Part shown: positions 1-7,202 of the stretch, in pieces | Layout of the letters: the number at the start of each line of letters is the position of its first letter | Position numbering within the stretch: position 1 is the first letter of the stretch | NCBI RefSeq assembly: GCF_918741275.1 | Contig: NZ_CAKKNA010000013.1 | Location: 1 to 64,000 of the forward strand | Reading direction: 5' to 3' | Source: Bacillus sp. CECT 9360 | GTDB taxonomy: Bacteria; Bacillota; Bacilli; Bacillales; DSM-1321 | Length of the DNA: 64,000 nucleotides | Notes under the pieces: generated by a model | Databases searched by the model: none | What the model was told of the DNA's origin: nothing | The model's input: only the letters and a program-made list of their open reading frames with translations | Program-made: the position numbers and the translations under genes

Positions 1-190
1 TAAGTTTACTCATTTTGTTTCCCCCGATATGATCTCTGAAATGATTATAATCGGGTTTCTGTCATATGCATACAAAAAACCCGAATAAGAGACTTTTTTA
101 AGTGTCCATTATTCGGGTCATAGTTCAATCTTCACCGGGAGCGGCTTTTTATAGTTTTATCTTCAATTTTGTAATGGATTATCCGAATTC
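1..190. other. Intergenic DNA at the left edge, no gene seen
   Basis: No coding frame is supported here. A short inverted repeat (CCCGAT at 23-28, ATCGGG near 50-55, then TTTCT) could be a weak plus-strand terminator of a gene left of the window. In B. subtilis that gene would be ylbL, but nothing here proves it. A stronger minus-strand hairpin at 73-119 is listed separately. From about 171 the sequence turns into degenerate copies of the 20-bp repeat that starts properly at 191. Confidence 0.4.
73..119 (-). terminator. Rho-independent terminator on the minus strand
   Basis: ACCCGAATAA at 79-88 pairs perfectly with TTATTCGGGT at 109-118. Read on the minus strand the hairpin is followed by a run of T (plus-strand A's at 73-78), the usual intrinsic terminator layout. 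The nearest minus-strand gene upstream is tmcAL, whose stop codon is at 878, so its transcript would run about 750 nt through the repeat array before reaching this hairpin, if nothing stops it earlier. Confidence 0.6.
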
Positions 191-847
191 TGCTCGATAA
201 TCTAGGCTACTGCTCGATTAATCGAATTTGTGCTCGATGATCCAGGCTTCTACTCGATTAATCGAATTTGTGCTCGATGAACCGGATTTCTACTCGATAA
301 ATCGAATTTGTGCTCGATGACCAGATTTCTGCTCGATTAATCAAATTTGTGCTCGATGAACCGGATTTCTACTCGATAAATCGAATTAGTGCTCGATCAA
401 CCGGATTTCTGCTCGATTAACTGAATTTGTGCTCGATGATCCAGGCTTCTACTCGATTAATCGAATTTGTGCTCGATGAACCGGATTTCTACTCGATTAA
501 TCGAATTTGTGCTCGATGAACCGGATTTCTGCTCGATTAACTGAATTTGTGCTCGATGATCCGGAATTCTGCTCGATTAATTGAATTTGTGCTCGATGAA
601 CCGGATTTCTGCTCGATTAACTGAATTTGTGCTCGATGATCCAGGCTTCTACTCGATTAATCGAATTAGTGCTCGATGAACCGGATTTCTGCTCGATTAA
701 CTGAATTTGTGCTCGATGATCCGGAATTCTGCTCGATTAATCGAATTTGTGCTCGATGATCTAAATTTCTGCTCGATTAATCGAATTTGTGCCCGATGAA
801 CCGGAATTCTGCACGATTAATCAATTTGTGCTCGATGTCTAAATTTC
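191..847. repeat. Minisatellite: 33 tandem 20-bp units in alternating A/B types
   Basis: Thirty-three units follow one another with a 20-bp period; three units are 19 bp (starting at 311, 810 and 829). Two types mostly alternate, giving a 40-bp higher-order period: type A resembles TGCTCGATGAACCGGATTTC and type B resembles TGCTCGATTAATCGAATTTG. The invariant word is T(G/A)CTCGAT. Many B units contain the perfect 12-bp palindrome TCGATTAATCGA. Units vary by point changes (CCGGATTT, CCAGGCTT, CCGGAATT; AATCGAATTTG, AACTGAATTTG), and the order of variants suggests block duplications. No spacers of CRISPR type are present. No open reading frame of note uses it. It ends 30 bp before the tmcAL stop codon. 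Confidence 0.95.
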
Positions 848-877
848 TGTTCTTTTATCATACTTCTAATCGACTAT

Positions 878-2092
878 TCAAAGATTGTCCAGTAGTATCG
901 GGGCCTCAAATTCTCGTTTCATCAGTCTGCTTTGATATGGTTCAGACAGTCCGAGTGCGTAAATCCGGGATGCACGAATGTCCGGCTCAATTTCTTTGGC
1001 AACAAACGATGACAGCTTTGAGACTACCGGTATCGGCACTTTCTTTTTTATATTTCGTAAATAGCTTCTTCCGACGGGTGACATGCCTAATAGCCGTAAA
1101 TAGGAGGGGCTTTCCTGCAAGGGAAACATCTCTGCTTTTGTTGTGTTTGTCAGAATATGCACACACATTCTTTGGAGTCTTGTCCAGGTGTAGCGCTTCG
1201 TCTTTAGCGCTGTCATAAATTCATGAAAATTTTGCGCTTGTCCGGCAGCATCCTTTATACGATACTGGATGCCTTCCTCGATTTCATATATTTGTTCTAA
1301 TTCGTCTGCTGAAGCAGAAAGAATGCAGTATTTCAGAAGCGGCCAATATAGATCCCAGCTATGGAAAAGTTGATACTGATCAAGGTATTCCTTTAAAATA
1401 GTACTCGAAGCAGCGGGAACATATCCGTCGATATCTTCGGCTTTTTTTTCATTTTCAAAAAGTGCTTTTCGGATAGCTGTTGCACTTGCGATAGAGTTTT
1501 CAGTAAGTGTCGGGTCATGATATTCAGCCTGGATCCGTGGAATTGTCGCGGGCTTGATGGCGAAATCATTCGATAAAGCGGCACGAATGTATTCGATGCC
1601 AAGAATGTTATTTGGCTTTGACAAATCGAGTGCATCATCGACCGATAGTCCTCCGAAAGCAAGGGAAGCCGCACGGGGATAACTGTATCCCTCTTTTATA
1701 TGCTCTTTAATTAACTCATTATACTTTTCCTGATACTCTTCAAGCAGCTGATAGGTACTAAGGAAAGGTTCGATCTGCCCATTTTCGCTGCCGAAGCAGA
1801 ATGAATCGCATTGCAATGCCTCTAGAATGGAGATCGCACCGCGAGCAAAAATTTCCGCCTTTTGCGAGGCGAAAGGATAGGGAAGTTCAATGACTAGATC
1901 GACACCTGCCTGGAGAGCCATTTCCGTTCGCGCCCATTTACTTATAAGTGAAGGCTCGCCGCGTTGGAGAAAAGGGCCGCTCATAACGGCGATAACTGTG
2001 TCAGCATCCGCAGCTTCTTTGCTTTTCTTTAAGTGATATGCGTGTCCGTTATGAAATGGATTGTATTCAACAACTAATCCTACCGCTTTCAT
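878..2092 (-). CDS. tmcAL: tRNA(Met) cytidine acetate ligase (TmcAL/YlbM)
   Basis: In this family the enzyme activates acetate with ATP and forms N4-acetylcytidine at the wobble position of elongator tRNA(Met). The 404-residue length is typical. The N-terminus carries the nucleotidyltransferase signature NPFHNGHAYHL (residues 11-21; His14 and His17 form the HxGH-type ATP site), followed by SGPFLQRGEPSLISKWARTE (about 38-57). The start ATG at 2092 is preceded on the minus strand by a strong AAGGGAGG ribosome site. It is divergent from ylbN-rpmF, as in B. subtilis. Its 3' end faces the 20-bp repeat array, with the first clear minus-strand terminator only at 73-119. Confidence 0.93.
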   Translation of the reverse strand: MKAVGLVVEYNPFHNGHAYHLKKSKEAADADTVIAVMSGPFLQRGEPSLISKWARTEMALQAGVDLVIELPYPFASQKAEIFARGAISILEALQCDSFCFGSENGQIEPFLSTYQLLEEYQEKYNELIKEHIKEGYSYPRAASLAFGGLSVDDALDLSKPNNILGIEYIRAALSNDFAIKPATIPRIQAEYHDPTLTENSIASATAIRKALFENEKKAEDIDGYVPAASSTILKEYLDQYQLFHSWDLYWPLLKYCILSASADELEQIYEIEEGIQYRIKDAAGQAQNFHEFMTALKTKRYTWTRLQRMCVHILTNTTKAEMFPLQESPSYLRLLGMSPVGRSYLRNIKKKVPIPVVSKLSSFVAKEIEPDIRASRIYALGLSEPYQSRLMKREFEAPILLDNL

Positions 2093-2261
2093 TGCTTCAC
2101 CTCCCTTATCATTTTGTTTTTTTAAGTTCTAATGGTAAAATAGGCTATCGTAAAACCTCTTGTTTTATAGATGCGAACATCAGGATTTTGATAACTTTTA
2201 ATGAGGCATGAACCGGCCGCAAAGCGGGTATAATGTCTAATTATAGTGTAAAGAAAAAATA

Positions 2262-2290
2262 TTGACAAACGGTAGATTGAAAGCTATAAT
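2262..2290 (+). promoter_or_regulatory. Consensus sigma-A promoter for ylbN-rpmF
   Basis: TTGACA at 2262-2267 and TATAAT at 2285-2290 are both perfect consensus boxes with a 17-bp spacer. Transcription would start near 2297, giving a leader of only about 20 nt before the ylbN start codon. Strong expression fits a ribosomal protein operon. Confidence 0.85.
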
Positions 2291-2317
2291 TACCTTTGTT
2301 GCCTTGAGGTGATTCAT

Positions 2318-2839
2318 TTGGAATGGACAATTAGTCAACTTCAAAAAATACGGGAAAAAGAACTACAGCTTGATGAAACGGTAGATGTTTCAGATCTAAA
2401 GGAGCGGGACAAACAAATTCGTGACGTCTCTCCGATAAAAGTGACCGGCAGAGCTGACATCAGTTCTTCAAAGGTTACCTTCCATCTGCATTTATCCGGA
2501 CAATTCATTTTGCCTTGTTCCCGAACGCTGGTAGATGTAAAATATCCGATTGATATTGACACAACGGAAACCTTTCTATTAAATGCGGCGAGTTATGATC
2601 TGGAAGATGATGATGTTACTGTATTGAAAGGCGATGTTGTAGACCTTATACCGGTAATTAAAGAAAATTTATTGCTCGAAATTCCAATGCAGGTATTTTG
2701 CGAGGATGCCCACAGCGAAGATGCTGCTCCTCAATCAGGGAATGACTGGGCTGTTGTGACCGAAGAAGAAAGCAAACAAAAAGTCGATCCCAGGCTGGCA
2801 AGTCTTGCGAACTTTTTTGACAACAATAAGGAATCTTGA
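2318..2839 (+). CDS. ylbN: YceD/DUF177 family protein YlbN
   Basis: This 173-residue protein belongs to the YceD (DUF177) family, encoded next to rpmF in many bacteria and linked to accumulation of 23S rRNA; the biochemical role is not settled. I place the start at TTG 2318 (protein MEWTISQLQK) because GAGGTG at 2306-2311 lies about 6 nt upstream. The GTG at 2309 overlaps that ribosome site and is unlikely. The family's C-terminal region is recognisable around residues 75-120, and the tail is acidic and ends in ASLANFFDNNKES. It is co-transcribed with rpmF about 70 bp downstream. A small hairpin (GAAGAC...GTCTTC near 2851-2873) lies between them without a T-tract. Confidence 0.88.
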   Translation: MEWTISQLQKIREKELQLDETVDVSDLKERDKQIRDVSPIKVTGRADISSSKVTFHLHLSGQFILPCSRTLVDVKYPIDIDTTETFLLNAASYDLEDDDVTVLKGDVVDLIPVIKENLLLEIPMQVFCEDAHSEDAAPQSGNDWAVVTEEESKQKVDPRLASLANFFDNNKES

Positions 2840-2910
2840 TTGTAAACTCCGAAGACTAAACTTTTCGGTCTTCACTGCTTCTTCATCTATTTTTTAAGGA
2901 GGTGGGAATA

Positions 2911-3084
2911 ATGGCTGTACCCGCTAGAAGAACGTCTAAAACTGTTAAAAGAAAGCGCCGTACTCATTTTAAGCTTCAAGTACCAGGTATGGTAGCATGC
3001 CCGAACTGCGGTGAAATGAAACTTTCACACCGTGTATGTAAAGAATGTGGAACTTACAAAGGAAAAGACGTTGTGAACAACTAA
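2911..3084 (+). CDS. rpmF: 50S ribosomal protein bL32 (zinc-binding form)
   Basis: bL32 is a 57-residue structural protein of the large ribosomal subunit. The start is ATG 2911 ([10 protein letters not shown]) with AAGGAGGTG just upstream; an upstream in-frame GTG at 2902 falls within that ribosome site and is rejected. The sequence shows a basic N-terminal half and a four-cysteine zinc ribbon (CPNC at about residues 31-34 and CKEC at 44-47), so this is the zinc-containing C+ form. It is the second gene of the ylbN-rpmF operon and is followed at once by a strong terminator. Confidence 0.97.
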   Translation: MAVPARRTSKTVKRKRRTHFKLQVPGMVACPNCGEMKLSHRVCKECGTYKGKDVVNN

Positions 3085-3097
3085 TTCCTTTCGTGTA

Positions 3098-3129
3098 AAG
3101 CACAGAGACCTTGTCTCTGTGCTTTTTTC
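3098..3129 (+). terminator. Terminator after rpmF
   Basis: AGCACAGAGAC (3099-3109) pairs perfectly with GTCTCTGTGCT (3113-3123), followed by a T-run. A textbook intrinsic terminator ending the ylbN-rpmF operon. Confidence 0.93.
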
Positions 3130-3132
3130 TAT

Positions 3133-3325
3133 AAACTTTCCGATCTGCGTAAAGCAGAACACAGGCTAAGTGCGCCACGTCCTTATGTCTTCGCCTGTGT
3201 GACCCACATCCTCGAAAAGCTATCGCTTTCCTTCGTGCGATGTATCGCTACCGCAGCTTTCCTTGTCCTGTGGGCCTAACTACGTCTAATCTCCGCCTTA
3301 CGGCTCGTCAATCGACGAATTTTCT
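3133..3325 (+). repeat. Structured intergenic repeat, copy A (short form)
   Basis: About 190 bp, nearly identical (I count roughly eight differences) to the inverted copy at 5515-5703. It shares its left part (CAGAACACAGGCTAAGTGCG, CCTTATGTCTTCGCC, GTGACCCACATCCTCG) and right part (TTCCTTGTCCTGTGGGCC, TTACGGCTCGTCAATCGACG) with the longer copies at 28609 and 31931. Internal inverted pairs include GACCCACA with TGTGGG and a terminal CTCGTC..GACGA hairpin. It fills most of the rpmF-echA gap and contains no credible gene. I do not recognise it as a named element. Confidence 0.85.
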
Positions 3326-3407
3326 ATATATTAAAAGCAGGATATCGACCTTACATTCGAGAATGTATTAAAGTTCCTATCAGGATAAGAGAGTGTTGGT
3401 GAATAGA

Positions 3408-4172
3408 ATGAATGATGCTGTACTAACTGAAAAAATTGAGAATGGTTGTTTATTGGTGACGATAAACCGTCCAGACAAAAGAAATGCAATAAATGATGAA
3501 GTGATGAACGGTCTACATACTGCATTCATGCAGGCAGAAGCTGATGATGCTGTTAAGCTGGTCATATTGACCGGAGCCGGAGATGCTGCTTTTTGTTCCG
3601 GTGGGGATCTTAGTGAATTTCATGTTCTTAAGACAGAAGAAGAGTCATCCAAAATGCTATCAAAAATGGGAGAAATCGTATACAAGCTAGCGACGTTTCC
3701 TAAACCAACGGTTGCTTTCCTGAATGGAAGCGCTGTTGGAGGAGGCTGCGAACTCGCAACGGCGTGTGACTTCCGAATAGCCAGAGAGAAAGCAAAATTC
3801 GGTTTTATCCAAGGCCGGCAAGGAATAACGACAGGCTGGGGCGGGGCCTCACTATTATATGAAAAGTTTCCGTATCAGGTTGCGCTTAGGCTTTTATTGG
3901 AAGCGAATGTCTTACCTGTAACAGAAGGAAAGCAAATCGGTTTCATTGATTATATCGTGGGGGATTCTGCATCGGTCTGGAACAGTCCTATCAATGAGCT
4001 CATCGGCCTTGAAACAGGGGTTATGGTAGCATACAAGCAGCTGATCGTGAAAAAATGGGAGCAGCTTAGGCTAAAAGAGAGAATAAGCCAGGAAATCGCA
4101 GCTTGCGCAAGGCTGTGGGAAACGGAAGCCCATCTTGTTGCTGTTGAAAGCTTCTTAAACAAGAAAAAATAA
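3408..4172 (+). CDS. Crotonase-fold (enoyl-CoA hydratase/isomerase family) enzyme
   Basis: A 254-residue acyl-CoA enzyme of the crotonase superfamily. Visible signatures are NRPDKRNA (about 20-27), the oxyanion-hole segments FCSGGD (62-67) and GSAVGGGCE (107-115), then TACDFRIA and GWGG (143-146). Glu115 matches the first catalytic glutamate of crotonase, but the second is Gln135 (FGFIQ), so classical hydratase activity is doubtful. The TACDFR...GI..GWGG pattern recalls ethylmalonyl-CoA decarboxylase (ECHDC1-like) relatives; this is inference. The start is uncertain: ATG 3408 (GGTGA 5 nt upstream) is preferred over GTG 3393. B. subtilis, as I recall, lacks a gene here between rpmF and ylbO. 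It sits between repeat copy A and gerR. Confidence 0.8.
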   Translation: MNDAVLTEKIENGCLLVTINRPDKRNAINDEVMNGLHTAFMQAEADDAVKLVILTGAGDAAFCSGGDLSEFHVLKTEEESSKMLSKMGEIVYKLATFPKPTVAFLNGSAVGGGCELATACDFRIAREKAKFGFIQGRQGITTGWGGASLLYEKFPYQVALRLLLEANVLPVTEGKQIGFIDYIVGDSASVWNSPINELIGLETGVMVAYKQLIVKKWEQLRLKERISQEIAACARLWETEAHLVAVESFLNKKK

Positions 4173-4262
4173 TCCGGGATTTTTCAAGAAACACCTCTAT
4201 CTCCCTTCTATCTACTCTAGCAAGTGCATATGAATGAATAAAACTTGCTTGGGGGTATAAAG

Positions 4263-4892
4263 ATGTCGTTAGCGAGACAGGATGCATGGACGCAAGATGA
4301 AGATTTATTGCTAGCAGAATTAGTATTGAGGCATATCAGAGAAGGAAGCACTCAGCTCAAGGCTTTTGAAGAAGTAGGCAGAAGATTGTCCCGGACATCG
4401 GCAGCATGCGGTTTCAGGTGGAATTCATACGTGAGGAAGCAATATCAATCTGGTATTGAGCTCGCCAAAAAACAACGAAAAGAGAATAAGAAAGCAAATG
4501 GGGAAGAAATAGACAGCATTCTTGAATCTTCCCGGGTGCCCTTACCTGCTGCTGAACAGATTGAAACGCAAGCTCCCACATCTTCGACAGGGGTCACGAT
4601 TGAGGAAGTCATTCAATATTTAACGAAGCTCGATGAGTTTTCGAAGCTTTTCAACAAAGAGAGAGATCAGCTGACAAACGGGTATAATGAAGTAAAAAAA
4701 GGATATGAAGCCCTGCAGGAGGAAAACAGCAAATTAAAGGAACAACTTAGGGCTGTCGAAGAAGATTATCACTCGTTGCTGCAGATTTTGGAAAGGGCGA
4801 GAAAACTGATTATTTTGGAAGAGGACCAGAAAAGCACCAAGGTGAAATTCCAAATGGACAAAAACGGTAATCTGGAAAAGGTAAATAAATAA
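4263..4892 (+). CDS. gerR: RsfA-family sporulation transcription regulator (GerR/YlbO)
   Basis: A 209-residue member of the RsfA family. The B. subtilis orthologue GerR (YlbO) is a mother-cell regulator that modulates sigma-E-dependent genes. Residues 5-60 form a Myb/SANT-like DNA-binding domain (QDAWTQDEDLLLAE, then SAACGFRWNSYVRK). Residues about 115-185 are a predicted coiled coil rich in E, K and L. The start ATG 4263 follows a GGGGGTATAAAG ribosome site; an upstream in-frame start at 4245 lies before that site. A 7-bp inverted repeat (AGCAAGT 4219-4225, ACTTGCT 4243-4249) directly precedes the ribosome site and could be an operator or leader hairpin. It converges on the ylbP-like gene across a shared terminator. 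Confidence 0.88.
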   Translation: MSLARQDAWTQDEDLLLAELVLRHIREGSTQLKAFEEVGRRLSRTSAACGFRWNSYVRKQYQSGIELAKKQRKENKKANGEEIDSILESSRVPLPAAEQIETQAPTSSTGVTIEEVIQYLTKLDEFSKLFNKERDQLTNGYNEVKKGYEALQEENSKLKEQLRAVEEDYHSLLQILERARKLIILEEDQKSTKVKFQMDKNGNLEKVNK

Positions 4893-4927
4893 AGGGTGTG
4901 CCCTGTTTGAATTAGGGGCACACCTTT
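4893..4927. terminator. Bidirectional terminator between gerR and ylbP
   Basis: GGTGTGCCC (4895-4903) pairs with GGGCACACC (4916-4924). It is flanked by T's on the right and by A-rich sequence on the left, so it can serve both converging genes. Confidence 0.85.
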
Positions 4928-4932
4928 GTAAG

Positions 4933-5397
4933 TTATTTTGATTGTTCGCCTGGTTGCCATAGAAGTGGATTTTCTCCAAGATCTCTTTCCATATCATATT
5001 CAACAGGCTGAAAGTCCATTTTACTCCAGAAATCGTGGGACCGTACCCTTGGATTTGTTTTAATGGGAAGGCCGAACCCTTTCGCGAACTTAACAAGGGC
5101 TTCTCCATACCCCTTTTTCTGATAGTTCGGGAGCACTTCCAGTTTCCATAACTCAAGGAAATCCTGCTTCGGTTCAAAATAGTGGTCAAACTTTGCGCTT
5201 CTTTCATATAAGCTCATCCGGGCAACCAATTTATCGCCGAAATAAATGCCATAAAAAGGCGACTGGCTATCATTTTCAATGATGTTTGCTTCCAAATCAT
5301 CCACCATTGATAATTCCTGAAGACCGTATTCTTTAAACTTTTTGAATTCTTCCAGTGTTTTATAATTCACAAGTAAGCGTTCCACCTTGTATTCCAT
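4933..5397 (-). CDS. ylbP: GNAT-family N-acetyltransferase (YlbP-like)
   Basis: A 154-residue protein with the GNAT acetyl-CoA-binding motif A (LPNYQKKGYGEALVKFAK, about 89-106; Q-K-K-G-Y-G is the pyrophosphate loop), preceded by the beta strand FLELWKLEVLP. The substrate is unknown. The start is the ATG at 5397 (MEYKVERLLV), with GAGGGGG upstream on the minus strand; the longer frame to 5499 adds an implausible leader. The position next to gerR and before panE matches ylbP of B. subtilis. Repeat copy B lies about 120 bp upstream of its start. Confidence 0.87.
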   Translation of the reverse strand: MEYKVERLLVNYKTLEEFKKFKEYGLQELSMVDDLEANIIENDSQSPFYGIYFGDKLVARMSLYERSAKFDHYFEPKQDFLELWKLEVLPNYQKKGYGEALVKFAKGFGLPIKTNPRVRSHDFWSKMDFQPVEYDMERDLGENPLLWQPGEQSK

Positions 5398-5514
5398 AAA
5401 GCTCCCCCTCACGTCTGCAGAATATCTTATTATAAACAGTATATTAGCGTTGATTCTATATAGAAACCACTTTAATTTCATTATATAATAAATCATCAAA
5501 TTATTCCGCTAAAG

Positions 5515-5703
5515 AAAACTCGTCGATTGACGAACCGTAAGGCGGAGATTAGACGTAGTTAGGCCCACAGGACAAGGAAAGCTGCGGCAGCGATACATCG
5601 CACGAAGGAAAGCGATAGCTTTTCGAGGATGTGGGTCACACTGGCGAAGACATAAGGACGTGGCGCACTTAGCCTGTGTTCTGCTTTATGCAGAAAGGAA
5701 AGT
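5515..5703 (-). repeat. Structured intergenic repeat, copy B (short form, inverted)
   Basis: The reverse complement is almost identical to copy A at 3133-3325. Left and right ends each carry a small hairpin (TTCTGC..GCAGAA and CTCGTC..GACGAG on the element strand). Together with copy A it forms a roughly 190-bp inverted repeat pair enclosing the crotonase-fold gene, gerR and ylbP. The rest of the 5398-5813 gap holds a weak extended -10 (TGTTACAAT near 5776-5784), possibly the panE promoter. Confidence 0.85.
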
Positions 5704-5813
5704 AAGCTGGATGGAGTATATAGTTATGAGATAATCTAACAAGTGACATAAATTCTTTCATGGAAAGTGGTTGTTTGTTACAATATGAAGATAATCATAC
5801 TGGAGCGGGTATT

Positions 5814-6704
5814 ATGAAAGTAGGCATCATTGGCGGGGGAGCAGTCGGTCTGCTTATTGCGTCATATTTAAGTGATTTTCATGAAGTTGTGCTATATACA
5901 AGGACGAAAGAACAAGCGGAGCTAATAAACGAGGAAGGCGTAACTCTCTTAAAGGGAAACGAGCGGTTTTATAAAAAAGTGCGCGCGATGACCTCAGGGA
6001 ATGTCAGCGGTCAGGAAGAGCTATTAATTATCGCAGTTAAGCAATACCATCTCGAGGGACTCATTGAAATAATCAAAAAAAACCCTTCGCCAATATTGTT
6101 TATCCAAAATGGATATTCCCACGTGAAGATGCTTAAAGAGCTGCCACAGGACGATATTTATCTGGGCGTAATTGAGCATGGCGCTCTGAAGCATAATGGG
6201 AATGCTGTTGAGCATACCGGTGAAGGAATCACGAAGATAGCTCCGTACCGCGGGGAAATAGACCACCTGCAGCTTTTACATAAGAAAATAGCAAGCTTTC
6301 CAATTACTGTGAATGAAAATTATCGCCAAATGTTACAGGAAAAGCTGGTCGTAAATAGCGTCATTAATCCATTAACAGGCATCCTTGGCATTAGAAATGG
6401 TGAATTAGTGGAAAATCCTTATTATTACGGCCTGTTCAGAGATTATTTCAAGGAGATTAGTGAGATTCTTGAATTGGAAGATGCCGCTGCATATGAAGAG
6501 CATGTGAAGCAGGTTTGCCAAAAGACAGCAAACAATCGGTCCTCTCTATTAAAAGACTTAGAAAATGGAAGAAAAACAGAAATTGACGCGATTTCAGGCT
6601 ATTTAATTTCAATCGCCAAAGAAAAGAACAAGAGCCATCAACTTACAGATGCAGTTTATCGGATGGTTAAAGGCAAGGAATATCGGGGGGAGGATCGTTT
6701 GTGA
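5814..6704 (+). CDS. panE: 2-dehydropantoate 2-reductase family protein (PanE/YlbQ)
   Basis: A 296-residue ketopantoate reductase-family protein, which reduces 2-dehydropantoate to pantoate with NADPH on the way to coenzyme A. The N-terminus has the dinucleotide-binding loop GIIGGGAVG (residues 4-12). The C-terminal helical domain contains KLVVNSVINPLTGILGIRNG, carrying the conserved Lys and Asn residues of the active site. The start is ATG 5814; the frame can be extended to 5760, but that start lies before the GGAGCGGG ribosome site. It overlaps the next gene by a GTGA junction, so the two are translationally coupled. Its place before bshC matches ylbQ. Confidence 0.88.
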   Translation: MKVGIIGGGAVGLLIASYLSDFHEVVLYTRTKEQAELINEEGVTLLKGNERFYKKVRAMTSGNVSGQEELLIIAVKQYHLEGLIEIIKKNPSPILFIQNGYSHVKMLKELPQDDIYLGVIEHGALKHNGNAVEHTGEGITKIAPYRGEIDHLQLLHKKIASFPITVNENYRQMLQEKLVVNSVINPLTGILGIRNGELVENPYYYGLFRDYFKEISEILELEDAAAYEEHVKQVCQKTANNRSSLLKDLENGRKTEIDAISGYLISIAKEKNKSHQLTDAVYRMVKGKEYRGEDRL

Positions 6705-7090
6705 CGACTTTATTTTCAGCAATTGCCGCTACAATGATCACAATCCCCTTCTTCGCGTATCTTATTTTTTTCGTAATTGCTAAACAGATTACGAAGAATC
6801 ATCGTCGGGCTGTTCATCTTTCCATGGATTTCAGCACGCTTTTATTTATTTTATCTGTCCATTATCTGATTCTGGCAATATGGGGGGAGTCTGTGTTTTG
6901 GCTGCTCTTGCTGATTATGATTGCGCTGGCCCTTCTAGTGGTAATTGTGCATTATAAAGTAAAGGGAGAAATCGTGATACATAAAGTAGCCAAAGGGTTT
7001 TGGAGAATGAACTTTGCCTTTTTCTTCTGTGCCTACTTTTTTCTCGTTCTCTGCGGTCTCGTATTCCGGATTACAAGCGTTTTCATATAG
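6701..7090 (+). CDS. DUF3397 family membrane protein
   Basis: A small protein of 129 residues with about four hydrophobic segments (near 5-27, 40-60, 65-85 and 105-127). It fits the DUF3397 family found between panE and bshC in several Bacillaceae; that assignment is from memory of context and topology. The start is GTG 6701 within the GTGA overlap with panE, with GGGGGGAGG upstream. Function unknown. A terminator follows at 7102. Confidence 0.75.
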   Translation: MTTLFSAIAATMITIPFFAYLIFFVIAKQITKNHRRAVHLSMDFSTLLFILSVHYLILAIWGESVFWLLLLIMIALALLVVIVHYKVKGEIVIHKVAKGFWRMNFAFFFCAYFFLVLCGLVFRITSVFI

Positions 7091-7101
7091 GATGAAAAAA
7101 A

Positions 7102-7138
7102 ATGCCCGAGGTGCAGGTTGTTCCGGGCAACTTTTTTT
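7102..7138 (+). terminator. Terminator after the DUF3397 gene
   Basis: TGCCCG (7103-7108) and CGGGCA (7124-7129) form a short stem with a 15-nt loop, followed after two bases by seven T's. Confidence 0.75.
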
Positions 7139-7202
7139 GTTTTCTAAACACACAATGATATACTACTTAAGAAATTGAAAGCTTGAGAAAGGGAGTACAT
7201 AA

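Noticed and set aside
191-847. CRISPR array
   Set aside because: Units are contiguous 20-bp repeats with no unique spacers, and no cas genes are nearby.
787-1218. Plus-strand frame of 143 codons
   Set aside because: It runs through the repeat array and antisense to the 3' end of tmcAL, has no ribosome site and no family resemblance.
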